A stretch of DNA of 64,000 bases from UBA1672 sp050633325 (GTDB lineage Bacteria; Pseudomonadota; Alphaproteobacteria; Micavibrionales; Micavibrionaceae), in contig JBOEGH010000008.1 of NCBI GenBank assembly GCA_050633325.1, forward strand, positions 186,001 through 250,000, given 5' to 3'. The notes below the pieces were generated by a model. The model saw nothing but the letters and a program-made list of their open reading frames with translations. It had not been told where the DNA came from and searched no databases. Below are positions 1-8,470 of this stretch, piece after piece. Position numbers and translations under genes: made by a program. The stretch's first letter is position 1. Each line of letters opens with the position of its first letter.

Positions 1-1
1 C

Positions 2-82
2 ATAATTAATATGGCTGCCGCGCTGCCGCTCGCTATGATTGTCTTTAATGTGGTGGTTTTTTTAATGCTAAACATGTTTTGA
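2..82 (+). CDS. C-terminal end of a membrane protein (partial, runs off the window start)
   Basis: An open frame enters from the left edge and ends at TGA 80-82. Its last 26 codons read as a continuous hydrophobic stretch (MAAALPLAMIVFNVVVFLML) ending in NMF, as expected for the final transmembrane helix of an integral membrane protein. Too little is present to name the family. The frame could be chance, but the composition is typical of a helix and the following 380 bases are clearly non-coding in style. Confidence 0.4.
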   Translation: MINMAAALPLAMIVFNVVVFLMLNMF

Positions 83-465
83 TAACACCTTGAAATATAA
101 TGTTCTATTTATTCTTTTCGTATTTATGGTTGCGAGTAAATATACCAATCACCATAAAATCACGTTGGGGATGATATCCTTTTCCAGTAAATTTACAAGT
201 GTTTTAGGGGGCTTTAAGGTTGAAAATTAAATATTTATTTATAAAAGTTGGAGTTTTGGTTGTTTTTATGCTTCTGGTAAATTATATTTTTAATGCTTCA
301 TTAAAGTTTTTTATATAAATATGGAGCGTAGTTATGTTCGTTGTTCATTTTTGTTATTTGCACAATGGATATGTCTTGAATTGTTTTTAAGGGGTTGCGC
401 TAGCTCAATTTTCTGTCAAAATAGAGCGGTTTGACACGTATCAATAGAGTTTAAGGTTAATAAAT
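83..465. other. AT-rich intergenic stretch with one possible tiny ORF
   Basis: About 380 bases of very AT-rich sequence without a convincing gene. One small frame at 220-318 (+, TTG start, AGGGGG 8 bases upstream at 206-211) would encode a 32-residue hydrophobic peptide with one membrane segment (VGVLVVFMLLVNYIF). That is suggestive of a small membrane protein but cannot be separated from chance in such AT-rich DNA. A TTGACA hexamer at 431-436 lies just upstream of the next gene, but no good -10 box follows at the right spacing. Confidence 0.3.
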
Positions 466-1086
466 ATGTATAATGATGATAATTGGAATGCTGTTGAAGG
501 TGATGAGCTCGCCGGATTTTTGGATCAGATAAATCCAATAGATGGTAAGTATAGAACATCGCCAAACAGTACGCAGGTTGCTTGGCGTACGTTACCTTTT
601 TATGACAGTGTTGCATTAATACGTGTGCAAGACCCTAATTGGGTGAATAAGAAGATGACCATTTATTATTTGACGGATCAGGGTAACCTTTTCCGACTTA
701 ATGGAACTTCTCCACCTATCCATGAGGTTAATAGTAAAGCGCCTATTAAGATTAACGAAGATAATGTTTTGGATTATCTTAGGTTTTTCTGCTTTTTCGT
801 TCGTGGTGATGAGGGGCCGTTTTATGTTTCTGAGGATATGTCAGATGCGAACTTACCCCAAGATATGGATGCGACAACTCAATCTGTTATTGAGGGAACT
901 ATTCGTCCGGCAAGCTATGAGGGCATGAACGATCAGGGTTACTTTTTGTGTGATGCTGTTGTGTTCTATTCCAATGCTTTGTTTATCGCGAATTTTTCGG
1001 TTCAACCTAGTGGTATGATTGAGATGTTAAACGATGAACCTATCGCAGGTGACTTAACGTCCAAAGTTGATAAACCGATTGCATAA
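466..1086 (+). CDS. Hypothetical protein, 206 aa
   Basis: I do not recognise this protein. It is soluble-looking (no signal peptide or membrane helix), acidic, rich in aromatic residues and Asn/Asp, with three cysteines. ATG 466 is preceded by AAGG at 453-456. It stands alone: long AT-rich DNA upstream, and a strong terminator hairpin 20 bases after its stop separates it from rpmH. Alternating hydrophobic and polar stretches suggest a mostly beta globular domain, but that is a guess. Confidence 0.7.
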   Translation: MYNDDNWNAVEGDELAGFLDQINPIDGKYRTSPNSTQVAWRTLPFYDSVALIRVQDPNWVNKKMTIYYLTDQGNLFRLNGTSPPIHEVNSKAPIKINEDNVLDYLRFFCFFVRGDEGPFYVSEDMSDANLPQDMDATTQSVIEGTIRPASYEGMNDQGYFLCDAVVFYSNALFIANFSVQPSGMIEMLNDEPIAGDLTSKVDKPIA

Positions 1087-1106
1087 TTATGTAGTTTGTA
1101 TTTTTT

Positions 1107-1138
1107 AAAAGGGTCTCAGTTTTGTGGCCCTTTTTGTT
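1107..1138 (+). terminator. Rho-independent terminator after the 206-aa gene
   Basis: AAAAGGGTC (1107-1115) pairs with GGCCCTTTT (1126-1134), a 9-bp stem with one G-U pair and a 10-base loop, followed by a T-rich tail. It separates the hypothetical gene from the rpmH promoter. Confidence 0.8.
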
Positions 1139-1199
1139 TTCTATCACCGTCGTGCGCAGCGCTATATATAAGTTTTTGCAATAAATGCATCTCTTTAGT

Positions 1200-1228
1200 T
1201 TGACATGTCGTGGATAAGTGGTTATAAA
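1200..1228 (+). promoter_or_regulatory. Sigma-70-type promoter for rpmH-rnpA
   Basis: TTGACA at 1200-1205, a 17-base spacer and TATAAA at 1223-1228 give a near-consensus housekeeping promoter, about 75 bases upstream of the rpmH start. The spacer contains CGTGGATAA (1209-1217), one mismatch from a DnaA box; a single imperfect box is not taken as an origin signal. Confidence 0.75.
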
Positions 1229-1304
1229 CGCAAATTCTTAAATGAATAATATGATTTATTGTGGCTCTGTTATTTGAGCACACTGATTTAAAAAGGTAAT
1301 AACA

Positions 1305-1445
1305 ATGCACCAGAAACGCACATTTCAACCTAGTCGTCTTGTTCGCGCTCGCCGCCATGGTTTTCGTTCTCGTATGGCTGACAGAAGCGGTCGTGCAATA
1401 CTTGCACGTCGTCGTTCAAAAGGACGTAAGCGTCTAAGCGCTTAG
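1305..1445 (+). CDS. rpmH: Large ribosomal subunit protein bL34
   Basis: A 46-residue, extremely Arg/Lys-rich protein beginning MHQKRTFQPSRLVRARRHGF and ending RRRSKGRKRLSA, the classic bL34 pattern (KRTFQPS near the start, HGFRSRM in the middle, ARRRxKGRKRLSA at the end). ATG 1305 has an AAAAGG ribosome-binding site ten bases upstream. It heads the conserved rpmH-rnpA-yidD-yidC order; rnpA starts 7 bases after its stop, so the two are almost certainly co-transcribed from the TTGACA/TATAAA promoter. Length is normal for the family. Confidence 0.97.
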   Translation: MHQKRTFQPSRLVRARRHGFRSRMADRSGRAILARRRSKGRKRLSA

Positions 1446-1452
1446 TAAAATT

Positions 1453-1827
1453 ATGCATACACGTAAAGAGGAGCTGGCAGCGATTGAAATGCTGACGGCT
1501 CGTTCTGACTTTTTGTCTGTTCAAGGCAAAGGTAAAAAGTGGGTCTCTCATGGCCTTATACTTCAAGTTCGTAAAAATGATCTTGGCTATATCAGGACCG
1601 GATACACGGTTACCAAGAAAATTGATAAATCTGCAGTAAAACGTAACCGTATTAAGCGTAGATTGCGCAGTGTAGCATCTGATGTTTTATCTGGTTATGC
1701 GCTTGATAGTCACGATTATATATTGGTGGGGCGTAAAGTGACGGCAAGCAGATCCTATGATGATCTGATTAAAGACTTGAAATGGTCTTTGCGTAAAAGT
1801 GGTTTTGCAAAAAATCAGGCTAAATAA
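1453..1827 (+). CDS. rnpA: Ribonuclease P protein component
   Basis: This 124-aa basic protein is the protein subunit of RNase P, which helps the catalytic RNA bind pre-tRNA 5' leaders. The family's signature basic helix is visible at residues 60-73 (SAVKRNRIKRRLRS, with the RNR motif at 64-66). Length is typical. The gene starts 7 bases after rpmH, and its stop codon abuts the yidD ATG, as in many bacteria. The RNase P RNA gene is not in this window. Confidence 0.96.
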   Translation: MHTRKEELAAIEMLTARSDFLSVQGKGKKWVSHGLILQVRKNDLGYIRTGYTVTKKIDKSAVKRNRIKRRLRSVASDVLSGYALDSHDYILVGRKVTASRSYDDLIKDLKWSLRKSGFAKNQAK

Positions 1828-2160
1828 ATGGTAAAGCTGCTTCAATGTTTTATTAAAACATATTCTTTTATTGTTTCTCCGCTTTTGGGGCGTAATTGTC
1901 GGTTTCATCCTACCTGTTCTTGTTATGCGCACCAAGCTCTTGAAAAACATGGGGTTTGCAGAGGTGGGGTTTTAATTTTCTTAAGGATTTTGTCCTGTCA
2001 TCCATGGAGTAAAAAGAATTTCCACGATCCTGTCCCAGAACGGTTTGCGTGGAATGAAATCTTGGGGTATAAACGCAGCACTCATGCAGAAGAAGTGGAC
2101 TGCACAGAAGTAGAAAATATAAAAGTAATAGTAAAAGGCACTAGCGATGAATCAGAATAA
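1828..2160 (+). CDS. yidD: Membrane protein insertion efficiency factor YidD
   Basis: A small membrane-associated protein thought to assist YidC-dependent insertion of inner-membrane proteins. The conserved core is clear: SPLLGRNCRFHPTCSCYA at residues 17-34, RILSCHPW at 53-60 and DPVP at 67-70. The tail after residue 75 (about 35 residues, Glu/Lys-rich) is longer than the minimal family core. ATG 1828 follows the rnpA stop directly, and the last 14 bases overlap the start of yidC, so translation is probably coupled. Confidence 0.95.
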   Translation: MVKLLQCFIKTYSFIVSPLLGRNCRFHPTCSCYAHQALEKHGVCRGGVLIFLRILSCHPWSKKNFHDPVPERFAWNEILGYKRSTHAEEVDCTEVENIKVIVKGTSDESE

Positions 2161-4057
2161 CAAGGATGGAATGCATCCGGAAGATATGAGAAACCTAATA
2201 ATATTTGGGGTTCTGTCTCTTGTAATATGGTTGTTGTATGAAACTTATATTCTTGGTCCGCAAGCTAAAGCTTTGAAAGCGGCAAAAGAGGCACAGGCTG
2301 AATTAGTTCTGAAAGACCCTCAGTTGTTAGAGCCGTTAAAAATAATTTCACGTGAAGAGGCAATCGCTAAATCACCACGCGTTTCTTTTGATAACGGAGA
2401 GGTCTTCGGCAGTATATCGTTGTTGGGTGGTAAGATTGATGACCTTACTTTAAATGCTTATTACAAAACACTTGAGAAAAAAGAGCGCGTTACATTGTTC
2501 ACGCCTCGCCAAACCGAAGCATCACGTTATATGGATAATGGTTGGGTTACTGGTGATAAAGGGGTCTCTTTGCCAAATTCTAATACTCTTTGGAGTATAG
2601 AAGGTAATAAGATTCTAACACCCGGATCACCTGTAACGTTGTTTTGGAATAATGGTCAGGGGTTGCGTTTTGAACGCATAATTTCTCTTGATGAAGAGTA
2701 TCTATTTACAATTAAGCAAAAAGTTTACAATAAATCAGATAGTGATTTTACCCTGTATCCTTATGCTTTGATTTCACAAACAGATATTCCGAAAGATTAT
2801 TTTCGCACTTGGATTTCTCATGAAGGCCCTATGGGATTTGTCGGTGGTGCATTAGAGAAAATGTACTACGCCGCAATGGTTAGTGATCCTGACAAAAGAA
2901 TAGAGGCGCAGCGCGGTTGGATTGGTATATCAGATAAATATTGGTTAACGGCGTTAATGCCAACGCAAGACCAGATGTCTAAGTATAGATTTAAATACAC
3001 ACCTGATCCTGTAACTAAAACACGTAACAGATATCAAACTGATTTTACCGGTTCTGCGCATGTTTTAAAAAGTGGTGGAGAGATTGAGTCATCCTATCAT
3101 ATGTATGCCGGTGTTAAAAAAGTTTTGACACTTAAAGAATATCAGGCTGAACTAGGTATTGATAATTTAGATCTGGCTGTTGATTTTGGTTGGTTGTGGT
3201 TCTTTACATATCCTTTCTTCCTTGCACTGCATTATATAGGGTTGTTGGTTGGTAATATGGGTGTGGCTATTATATTGCTTACCGTTATTTTGAGAACTGC
3301 TGTGTTCCCTTTGACACGTGTATCTTATCGCTCATTTGCAAAGATGAAGGTGGTTACACCACAAATAACAGCGCTTCGTGATAAATATGGCGATGATAAA
3401 GAAAAGCTACAATCGGAAATCGTAGAGCTGTACCAAAAAGAAGGCGTTAACCCTATGTCGGGTTGTTTGCCAATGTTGGTTCAAATTCCAATTTTCTTTG
3501 CATTCTATAAAGTTCTGATTTCTACTATTGAAATTCGTCATGCGCCTTTCTTTGGTTGGATTCAGGATTTGTCTGCGCCTGATCCTACAACTATCTTTAA
3601 TTTGTTTGGCTTGATGCCGTGGGGTGTTCCATCGTTCTTAATGATTGGTATTTGGCCTTGCTTAATGTTGTTGGCAACCTTGATGCAGAAATCGTTGAAT
3701 CCACCGCCGCAAGATAAGTTGCAGCGTGATATGATGATGTTCTTCCCGTTTTTTATCACTTATATTATGGCTAGCTTTGCATCAGGATTGGTTATCTACT
3801 GGACCTTCAGTGCATTTTTGGGTGTGTTGCAGCAAATGGCAATTATGCGCTCTATGAATGTTCCAATTTACTTCTTTAACAAGGATAAGTTTAAAGAAGA
3901 TGCGGAAAAGAAGGTTGAGGAAGGCCCAGACGTCCACCCATTGGTGGAAATGGCAGAGAATGAGGCAGAGAAGGCCTTATTTGGGGATGAAGAAACGCAA
4001 TCTTCTGCTATTCCTAATATTAAGCCGCCAAAGCCGAAGAAAAAGAAAAAGAAGTAG
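2147..4057 (+). CDS. yidC: Membrane protein insertase YidC
   Basis: YidC inserts and folds inner-membrane proteins alone or with SecYEG. The 636-aa protein has the Gram-negative layout: an N-terminal membrane anchor (about residues 14-33), a large periplasmic domain (about 60-345) and the conserved five-helix insertase region (about 350-590), with LRTAVFPLTRVSYRSFAKM holding the conserved Arg of the hydrophilic groove and NPMSGCLPMLVQIPIFFAFY typical of the family. The tail is Lys-rich (KPPKPKKKKKK), as in YidC proteins that contact the ribosome. It overlaps yidD by 14 bases and is followed 6 bases later by engB. Confidence 0.97.
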   Translation: MNQNNKDGMHPEDMRNLIIFGVLSLVIWLLYETYILGPQAKALKAAKEAQAELVLKDPQLLEPLKIISREEAIAKSPRVSFDNGEVFGSISLLGGKIDDLTLNAYYKTLEKKERVTLFTPRQTEASRYMDNGWVTGDKGVSLPNSNTLWSIEGNKILTPGSPVTLFWNNGQGLRFERIISLDEEYLFTIKQKVYNKSDSDFTLYPYALISQTDIPKDYFRTWISHEGPMGFVGGALEKMYYAAMVSDPDKRIEAQRGWIGISDKYWLTALMPTQDQMSKYRFKYTPDPVTKTRNRYQTDFTGSAHVLKSGGEIESSYHMYAGVKKVLTLKEYQAELGIDNLDLAVDFGWLWFFTYPFFLALHYIGLLVGNMGVAIILLTVILRTAVFPLTRVSYRSFAKMKVVTPQITALRDKYGDDKEKLQSEIVELYQKEGVNPMSGCLPMLVQIPIFFAFYKVLISTIEIRHAPFFGWIQDLSAPDPTTIFNLFGLMPWGVPSFLMIGIWPCLMLLATLMQKSLNPPPQDKLQRDMMMFFPFFITYIMASFASGLVIYWTFSAFLGVLQQMAIMRSMNVPIYFFNKDKFKEDAEKKVEEGPDVHPLVEMAENEAEKALFGDEETQSSAIPNIKPPKPKKKKKK

Positions 4058-4063
4058 ATCGAT

Positions 4064-4699
4064 ATGTTGAACGAGGAGTTCTCTCAAGGCCAAATAGAAA
4101 CTGCACGCAAGATATTTGCAGGCCCGTGTGACTTTATGCTTGGGGTTGTCGGTTTGGCGCAGTTACCTGATGCTGCATTGCCTGAGATAGCCTTTGCGGG
4201 AAGGTCTAATGTTGGTAAGTCATCTTTGGTTAATGCGTTAACTGGACGAAACACTTTGGCGAGAACGTCAAATACACCTGGAAGAACGCAAGAGCTGAAC
4301 TACTTTAATCTTGGTGATCGTATATATATGGTAGATATGCCGGGATATGGATATGCGAAGGTGTCTAAGGAAAAGATAAAAGCTTGGACAAATTTGATAT
4401 TCGCATACCTTAGGGGGCGACCAACGCTACGGTGCGTATTTATTCTTGTGGACTCTAGGCATGGCTTGAAGCCCACAGATATTGAGCTTATGGAGATGTT
4501 GGATAGTTCTGCGGTGTCTTATCGTATCGTTTTAACCAAGGTTGATAAAGTTAAAGCGCAAGACTTAGAAAAGACGGTTGATAAAGTTCTTCTTACTCTA
4601 AAGGGGCATGCAGCAGCATATCCTGACATTACATATACCAGTAGTGTTAAGGGCGATGGAATCCCTGAACTGCGCGCGATTATAAATAGCTACAGCTAG
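4064..4699 (+). CDS. engB: Ribosome biogenesis GTP-binding protein EngB/YihA/YsxC
   Basis: A 211-aa GTPase of the TrmE-Era-EngA-YihA group needed for assembly of the large ribosomal subunit. Motifs: G1 GRSNVGKSS at 46-54, G2 region TSNTPGRTQ at 68-76, G3 DMPGYG at 91-96, G4 TKVDK at 158-162 and a G5-like TSSVKG near the end. It starts 6 bases after yidC, and the yidC-engB pair is widely conserved. The stop is followed by a 119-base gap before rmuC, the likely end of the rpmH operon. Confidence 0.96.
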   Translation: MLNEEFSQGQIETARKIFAGPCDFMLGVVGLAQLPDAALPEIAFAGRSNVGKSSLVNALTGRNTLARTSNTPGRTQELNYFNLGDRIYMVDMPGYGYAKVSKEKIKAWTNLIFAYLRGRPTLRCVFILVDSRHGLKPTDIELMEMLDSSAVSYRIVLTKVDKVKAQDLEKTVDKVLLTLKGHAAAYPDITYTSSVKGDGIPELRAIINSYS

Positions 4700-4818
4700 G
4701 ATTTATAATCTTTGTAATATTAAACCGGCTTTCGTTCTCTTTTTGTTTCTATTTTGTTTGCTGCTGAGTTAAAATAAAAAACAGAATCATCACCCCTTTA
4801 ATTCAAGGTTTTTATACT

Positions 4819-6165
4819 ATGGCGTTAGACGTAATTATTTATATCGGATCAGGATTTCTTTTGGGCGCTGTAACATTCCTGTTTGCACGTCAAAAGATTT
4901 TATCAGACCTTGTAACTGCGCAAAGCCGTATGCAGCAGTATAAGGAGATGGCGGATAATTTAGGTCAGGAAAATAAAGATTTAATCTCTGACACTCAAAA
5001 TTTACGAGAGAAAATCGCACGCCAAGATGCAGAAAATGAATCATATCTTCGTCAGATTGAGCAAAGCAAAAAAGACTTTAGCAAGATGGAAGAAGCATCT
5101 ATAGAAAGATTTGAAAATCTGTCACACAAGATTTTTGATGAAAAAAATCAAAAATTTAAGACTCAATCTCAGGAAAGTTTGAATGAGTTGCTCAACCCCT
5201 TAAAGGAAAAAATAGGAGAGTTTGAGAAAAAAGTTAACGATTCTTTTGGTTCTCAAGCTAAGGAGCAATTCTCACTGAAAGAGCAGATCAAGAATATTGT
5301 ACAATCTAATGAGCGAATAACATTGCAGGCAGAAGGGCTTGCCAATGCTTTGAAGGGAGACAGTAAGGCGCAAGGTGATTGGGGTGAGGTCGTACTGGAA
5401 AAGATATTAGAGGACTCAGGTCTTCGTAAGGATGACGACTACTCGGTTCAAGGCGGTGGTATGAATTTACGCGACATGGACGGAGCATTGCAAAAACCTG
5501 ATGTGATAGTGAATTTACCAGAGAACAAGCATGTAATTATCGATTCAAAAGTATCCCTTACACATTATGAGCGCTTCTTCTCAGAAGAAAATGACGAGAA
5601 TAGATCTCTTCACTTAAAACAATTTCTGGCATCTGTAAAAAAGCATATTGTTGATTTGGAGCAACGCCGATACCAAGATACAGATAAACTGGGAACACCT
5701 GATTTCGTATTGATGTTCATTCCTATTGAGGCCGCGTATGTGCTTGCAATCCAAGAAGATAGAGAGCTACAAAATTATGCATGGGGTAAGAAGGTTATAC
5801 TTGTATGCCCAACAACATTGTTTGCGACATTGCGTACTGTGGCATCGGTCTGGCGTTTAGAGTTACAGAATAAAAATGCCCAAGAAATTGCGAAGCAGGG
5901 CGGGCAGCTATATGAAAAGGTGTGCGGATTTGTTGAGGATATGAGTAAATTAGGCACGCAAATTGGAACAATGAACAACACTTATGATGCGGCTATGAAT
6001 AAATTGTCCGAGGGACGTGGTGCTATTTTAGGTCGTACTGAGAAATTAAAAGCTCTGGGTGCGAAAACTTCAAAATCTTTACCACCAGAGTTGTTGGAAA
6101 CGGATGATACATTGCTGGGTGGTGTTGATGTTACCGAAAAATCTATAGAGAAAAAGCGGGCTTGA
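4819..6165 (+). CDS. rmuC: DNA recombination protein RmuC
   Basis: RmuC-family proteins limit inversions at short inverted repeats and carry a nuclease-like core. The 448-aa protein has an N-terminal membrane helix (about residues 4-22), a long coiled coil (about 30-135) and the RmuC domain (about 150-420) with conserved GDWGEVVLEKILEDSGL, VIIDSKVSLTHYERF and the FVLMFIPIEAAYVLA stretch. Length fits the family. In many alphaproteobacteria rmuC sits next to def-fmt, as here (def starts 33 bases downstream). Confidence 0.95.
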   Translation: MALDVIIYIGSGFLLGAVTFLFARQKILSDLVTAQSRMQQYKEMADNLGQENKDLISDTQNLREKIARQDAENESYLRQIEQSKKDFSKMEEASIERFENLSHKIFDEKNQKFKTQSQESLNELLNPLKEKIGEFEKKVNDSFGSQAKEQFSLKEQIKNIVQSNERITLQAEGLANALKGDSKAQGDWGEVVLEKILEDSGLRKDDDYSVQGGGMNLRDMDGALQKPDVIVNLPENKHVIIDSKVSLTHYERFFSEENDENRSLHLKQFLASVKKHIVDLEQRRYQDTDKLGTPDFVLMFIPIEAAYVLAIQEDRELQNYAWGKKVILVCPTTLFATLRTVASVWRLELQNKNAQEIAKQGGQLYEKVCGFVEDMSKLGTQIGTMNNTYDAAMNKLSEGRGAILGRTEKLKALGAKTSKSLPPELLETDDTLLGGVDVTEKSIEKKRA

Positions 6166-6197
6166 TATATTAATGAAAAACAATTATCACTCTATCT

Positions 6198-6719
6198 ATG
6201 ACAGCTTATAAAATTATTACAGTTCCACATGCCGCGTTAAAAACCACATCTCAGAGTGTTGATGGGGTTAACGATTCTATTCGTATGCAAATGGATAATA
6301 TGCTTCAGGCCATGTATGATGCGCCTGGAATTGGATTGGCGGCAAATCAGGTTAATATGCTTAACCGTGTTCTTGTTATGGATTTATCTTCACGTGAAGA
6401 TGATGAGGAACCAAATCCAATTTGTATGGCTAATCCGGAAATTATTTATGAGTCTGAAGAGATGAGCGTTCGTGAAGAAGGTTGCTTGTCAATACCACGT
6501 CAATATGCGGAAGTTGAGCGTCCGGCAATCGTTCGTGTTAAATATCTTGATTATCACGGTAAGGAATCGGAGCTAGAGGCAGAAGGTCTATTGTCTCACT
6601 GTGTGCAGCACGAAATTGATCATTTGAATGGTGTTTTATTTATTGATTATTTATCCAGCCTGAAACGTAATATGATTTTGAAAAAAGTTAATAAGCTTAA
6701 AAAACAAAATTTACTATAA
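6198..6719 (+). CDS. def: Peptide deformylase
   Basis: Removes the formyl group from the N-terminal Met of new proteins. All three family motifs are intact in the 173-aa protein: GIGLAANQV at 44-52, EGCLSIP at 94-100 (metal ligand Cys96) and HEIDHLNG at 138-145 (ligands His138 and His142, catalytic Glu139). It lies directly before fmt, the enzyme that adds the formyl group; the gap is 12 bases. Confidence 0.97.
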   Translation: MTAYKIITVPHAALKTTSQSVDGVNDSIRMQMDNMLQAMYDAPGIGLAANQVNMLNRVLVMDLSSREDDEEPNPICMANPEIIYESEEMSVREEGCLSIPRQYAEVERPAIVRVKYLDYHGKESELEAEGLLSHCVQHEIDHLNGVLFIDYLSSLKRNMILKKVNKLKKQNLL

Positions 6720-6731
6720 GGGGTAACGTGC

Positions 6732-7700
6732 ATGGGCGAAAATCTTCGTATAGCATTTATGGGGACTCCTGATTTTGCGGCAAATGCTCTGCGTGCATTA
6801 TGTGAGAGTAACCATGAAGTGGTCTGTGTGTATTCTCAACCACCAAGGCCAAAGGGGCGTGGTCATAAGGTTAAAAAATCTCCTGTACATGAATTGGCGG
6901 ATATAAATGATATACCTGTTTTTACCCCAAAGTCTTTAAAGTGCGCGGATGCGCAACAGCAGTTCGTAAGTCATAATGTTGATGTGGCAATTGTTGCGGC
7001 CTATGGTCTTTTGTTGCCGGTTGAGGTTTTGAACGCGCCAAAGCATGGATGCTTAAACATTCATGGATCACTTTTGCCTCGTTGGCGTGGTGCTTCCCCG
7101 ATACAACGTGCAATTTGGGCTGGGGATGAGTTATCTGGTATTACGATAATGCAAATGGATAAGGGTCTTGATACAGGTGATATGATTGCCAAGTCTGAAA
7201 TAACCCTTGGTTCTGATATGACGTCTACTATATTGCATGATGCATTGGCGGAAATGGGCGCGGATTTAGTTATAGAGGTTTTGGATCGTCTTGTTTATGA
7301 AGGTTCTTTGAACGCGGAAAAGCAGGGTGACGATCTTGCTACTTATGCCCATTTATTGAAAAAATCTGATGGAATAGTGGATTGGTCACAAAGTGCATTA
7401 CAAATAGACCGCCAAATCAGGGCGTTGAACCCTTGGCCTGGTGTGTGGGCGGAAATTCAGGGTAAGCGCTTTAAAATCATTTCTGCGGATTTGGCAGATG
7501 TTGACTACCCAAATTATGCGGGTGCATTATGTGATGAGGGCTTAAACCCCGGTGCGGTTCTAAGTAAGGATGGCTTGATACTTTGCGGTAATAAAACTGT
7601 GTTGAGAGTTTCTGAAATCCAGCCAGAGGGTAAGAAATCCATGGATTTTGCTTCGGCTTTAAATGGTGGCTATATTGATTCAGAGCAGATTTTTTCATGA
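6732..7700 (+). CDS. fmt: Methionyl-tRNA formyltransferase
   Basis: Transfers a formyl group from 10-formyl-THF to Met-tRNA(fMet). The 322-aa protein has the expected N-terminal Rossmann-type domain starting RIAFMGTPDFA, the active-site segment NIHGSLLPRWRGASPIQRAI at 109-128 (Asn109, His111) and GLDTGDM, whose Asp147 is the likely third catalytic residue by comparison with E. coli. A C-terminal OB-like domain follows (about 210-320). Its last four bases (ATGA) overlap the truA start, so translation is coupled. Confidence 0.97.
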   Translation: MGENLRIAFMGTPDFAANALRALCESNHEVVCVYSQPPRPKGRGHKVKKSPVHELADINDIPVFTPKSLKCADAQQQFVSHNVDVAIVAAYGLLLPVEVLNAPKHGCLNIHGSLLPRWRGASPIQRAIWAGDELSGITIMQMDKGLDTGDMIAKSEITLGSDMTSTILHDALAEMGADLVIEVLDRLVYEGSLNAEKQGDDLATYAHLLKKSDGIVDWSQSALQIDRQIRALNPWPGVWAEIQGKRFKIISADLADVDYPNYAGALCDEGLNPGAVLSKDGLILCGNKTVLRVSEIQPEGKKSMDFASALNGGYIDSEQIFS

Positions 7701-8470
7701 CCAGATATAAGCTAGTCATAGAATATATGGGGCGTGACTATTCGGGATGGCAAAGGCAAATTCACGTTCCATCTGTTCAGCAGGCGATTGAAGACGCTAT
7801 TGAGGGGTTTTCCGGTCAAAAAGTTATGGTTCAGGCCTCAGGGCGCACCGATGCGGGTGTGCATGCACGTGGGCAAGTTGCGCATGTTGATCTTGATGAA
7901 TTCTCAAAGCCAATGGATGAGTATTCCATTACTAAGGCGATTAATGCGCATTTGCGACCACAGCCAATCAGTATTGTAAATGTTGAAATTGTAGATGATG
8001 AGTTTCATGCGCGCCATCATGCATTAAACAAGCTTTATTGTTATCGCATGGTTAACAGGCCTGCTTTCCTTGCGCTTGATCGTGGTCTCGTCTGGCATGA
8101 GGGAAGAAGTCTGGATGTAGAGGCAATGCGTGAAGGTGCAAAATATTTATTAGGCTATCACGATTTTACGACATTTCGTGATTCAGAATGTCAGGCCAGA
8201 TCGCCGATGAAAACCTTAGATCGTTTGGATATTGGGGCGCGTGATTATGATGGTTTTGGTGGGCAGGAAATTACTTTTGAAACAGAAGGTAAGTCTTTCT
8301 TACATCATCAAGTCCGTAATATGGTGGGTACTTTATCATTGGTTGGCCTTGGTAAATGGTCACCTGAAGATGTTAAGGATGCTCTCGAAGCGAAAGATCG
8401 AACAAAGGGAGGGCCGACCGCCCCTGCTGACGGTTTGTACTTAATGCGCGTTGATTATTCTTTAAAATAA
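7697..8470 (+). CDS. truA: tRNA pseudouridine(38-40) synthase TruA
   Basis: Makes pseudouridine at positions 38-40 of the tRNA anticodon stem. The catalytic motif ASGRTDAGVHA is at residues 47-57, with Asp52 as nucleophile; YMGRDYSGWQRQ near the N-terminus and FLHHQVRNMVGTL in the second domain are also typical. Length (257 aa) is normal. The start overlaps the fmt stop by four bases. The 3' end overlaps the convergent dapE by 16 bases, leaving no room for a separate terminator. Confidence 0.97.
   Translation: MTRYKLVIEYMGRDYSGWQRQIHVPSVQQAIEDAIEGFSGQKVMVQASGRTDAGVHARGQVAHVDLDEFSKPMDEYSITKAINAHLRPQPISIVNVEIVDDEFHARHHALNKLYCYRMVNRPAFLALDRGLVWHEGRSLDVEAMREGAKYLLGYHDFTTFRDSECQARSPMKTLDRLDIGARDYDGFGGQEITFETEGKSFLHHQVRNMVGTLSLVGLGKWSPEDVKDALEAKDRTKGGPTAPADGLYLMRVDYSLK

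Noticed and set aside
1209..1217. Replication origin near rpmH
   Set aside because: Only one imperfect DnaA-like box (CGTGGATAA), no dnaA or dnaN, no AT-rich unwinding element with clustered boxes.
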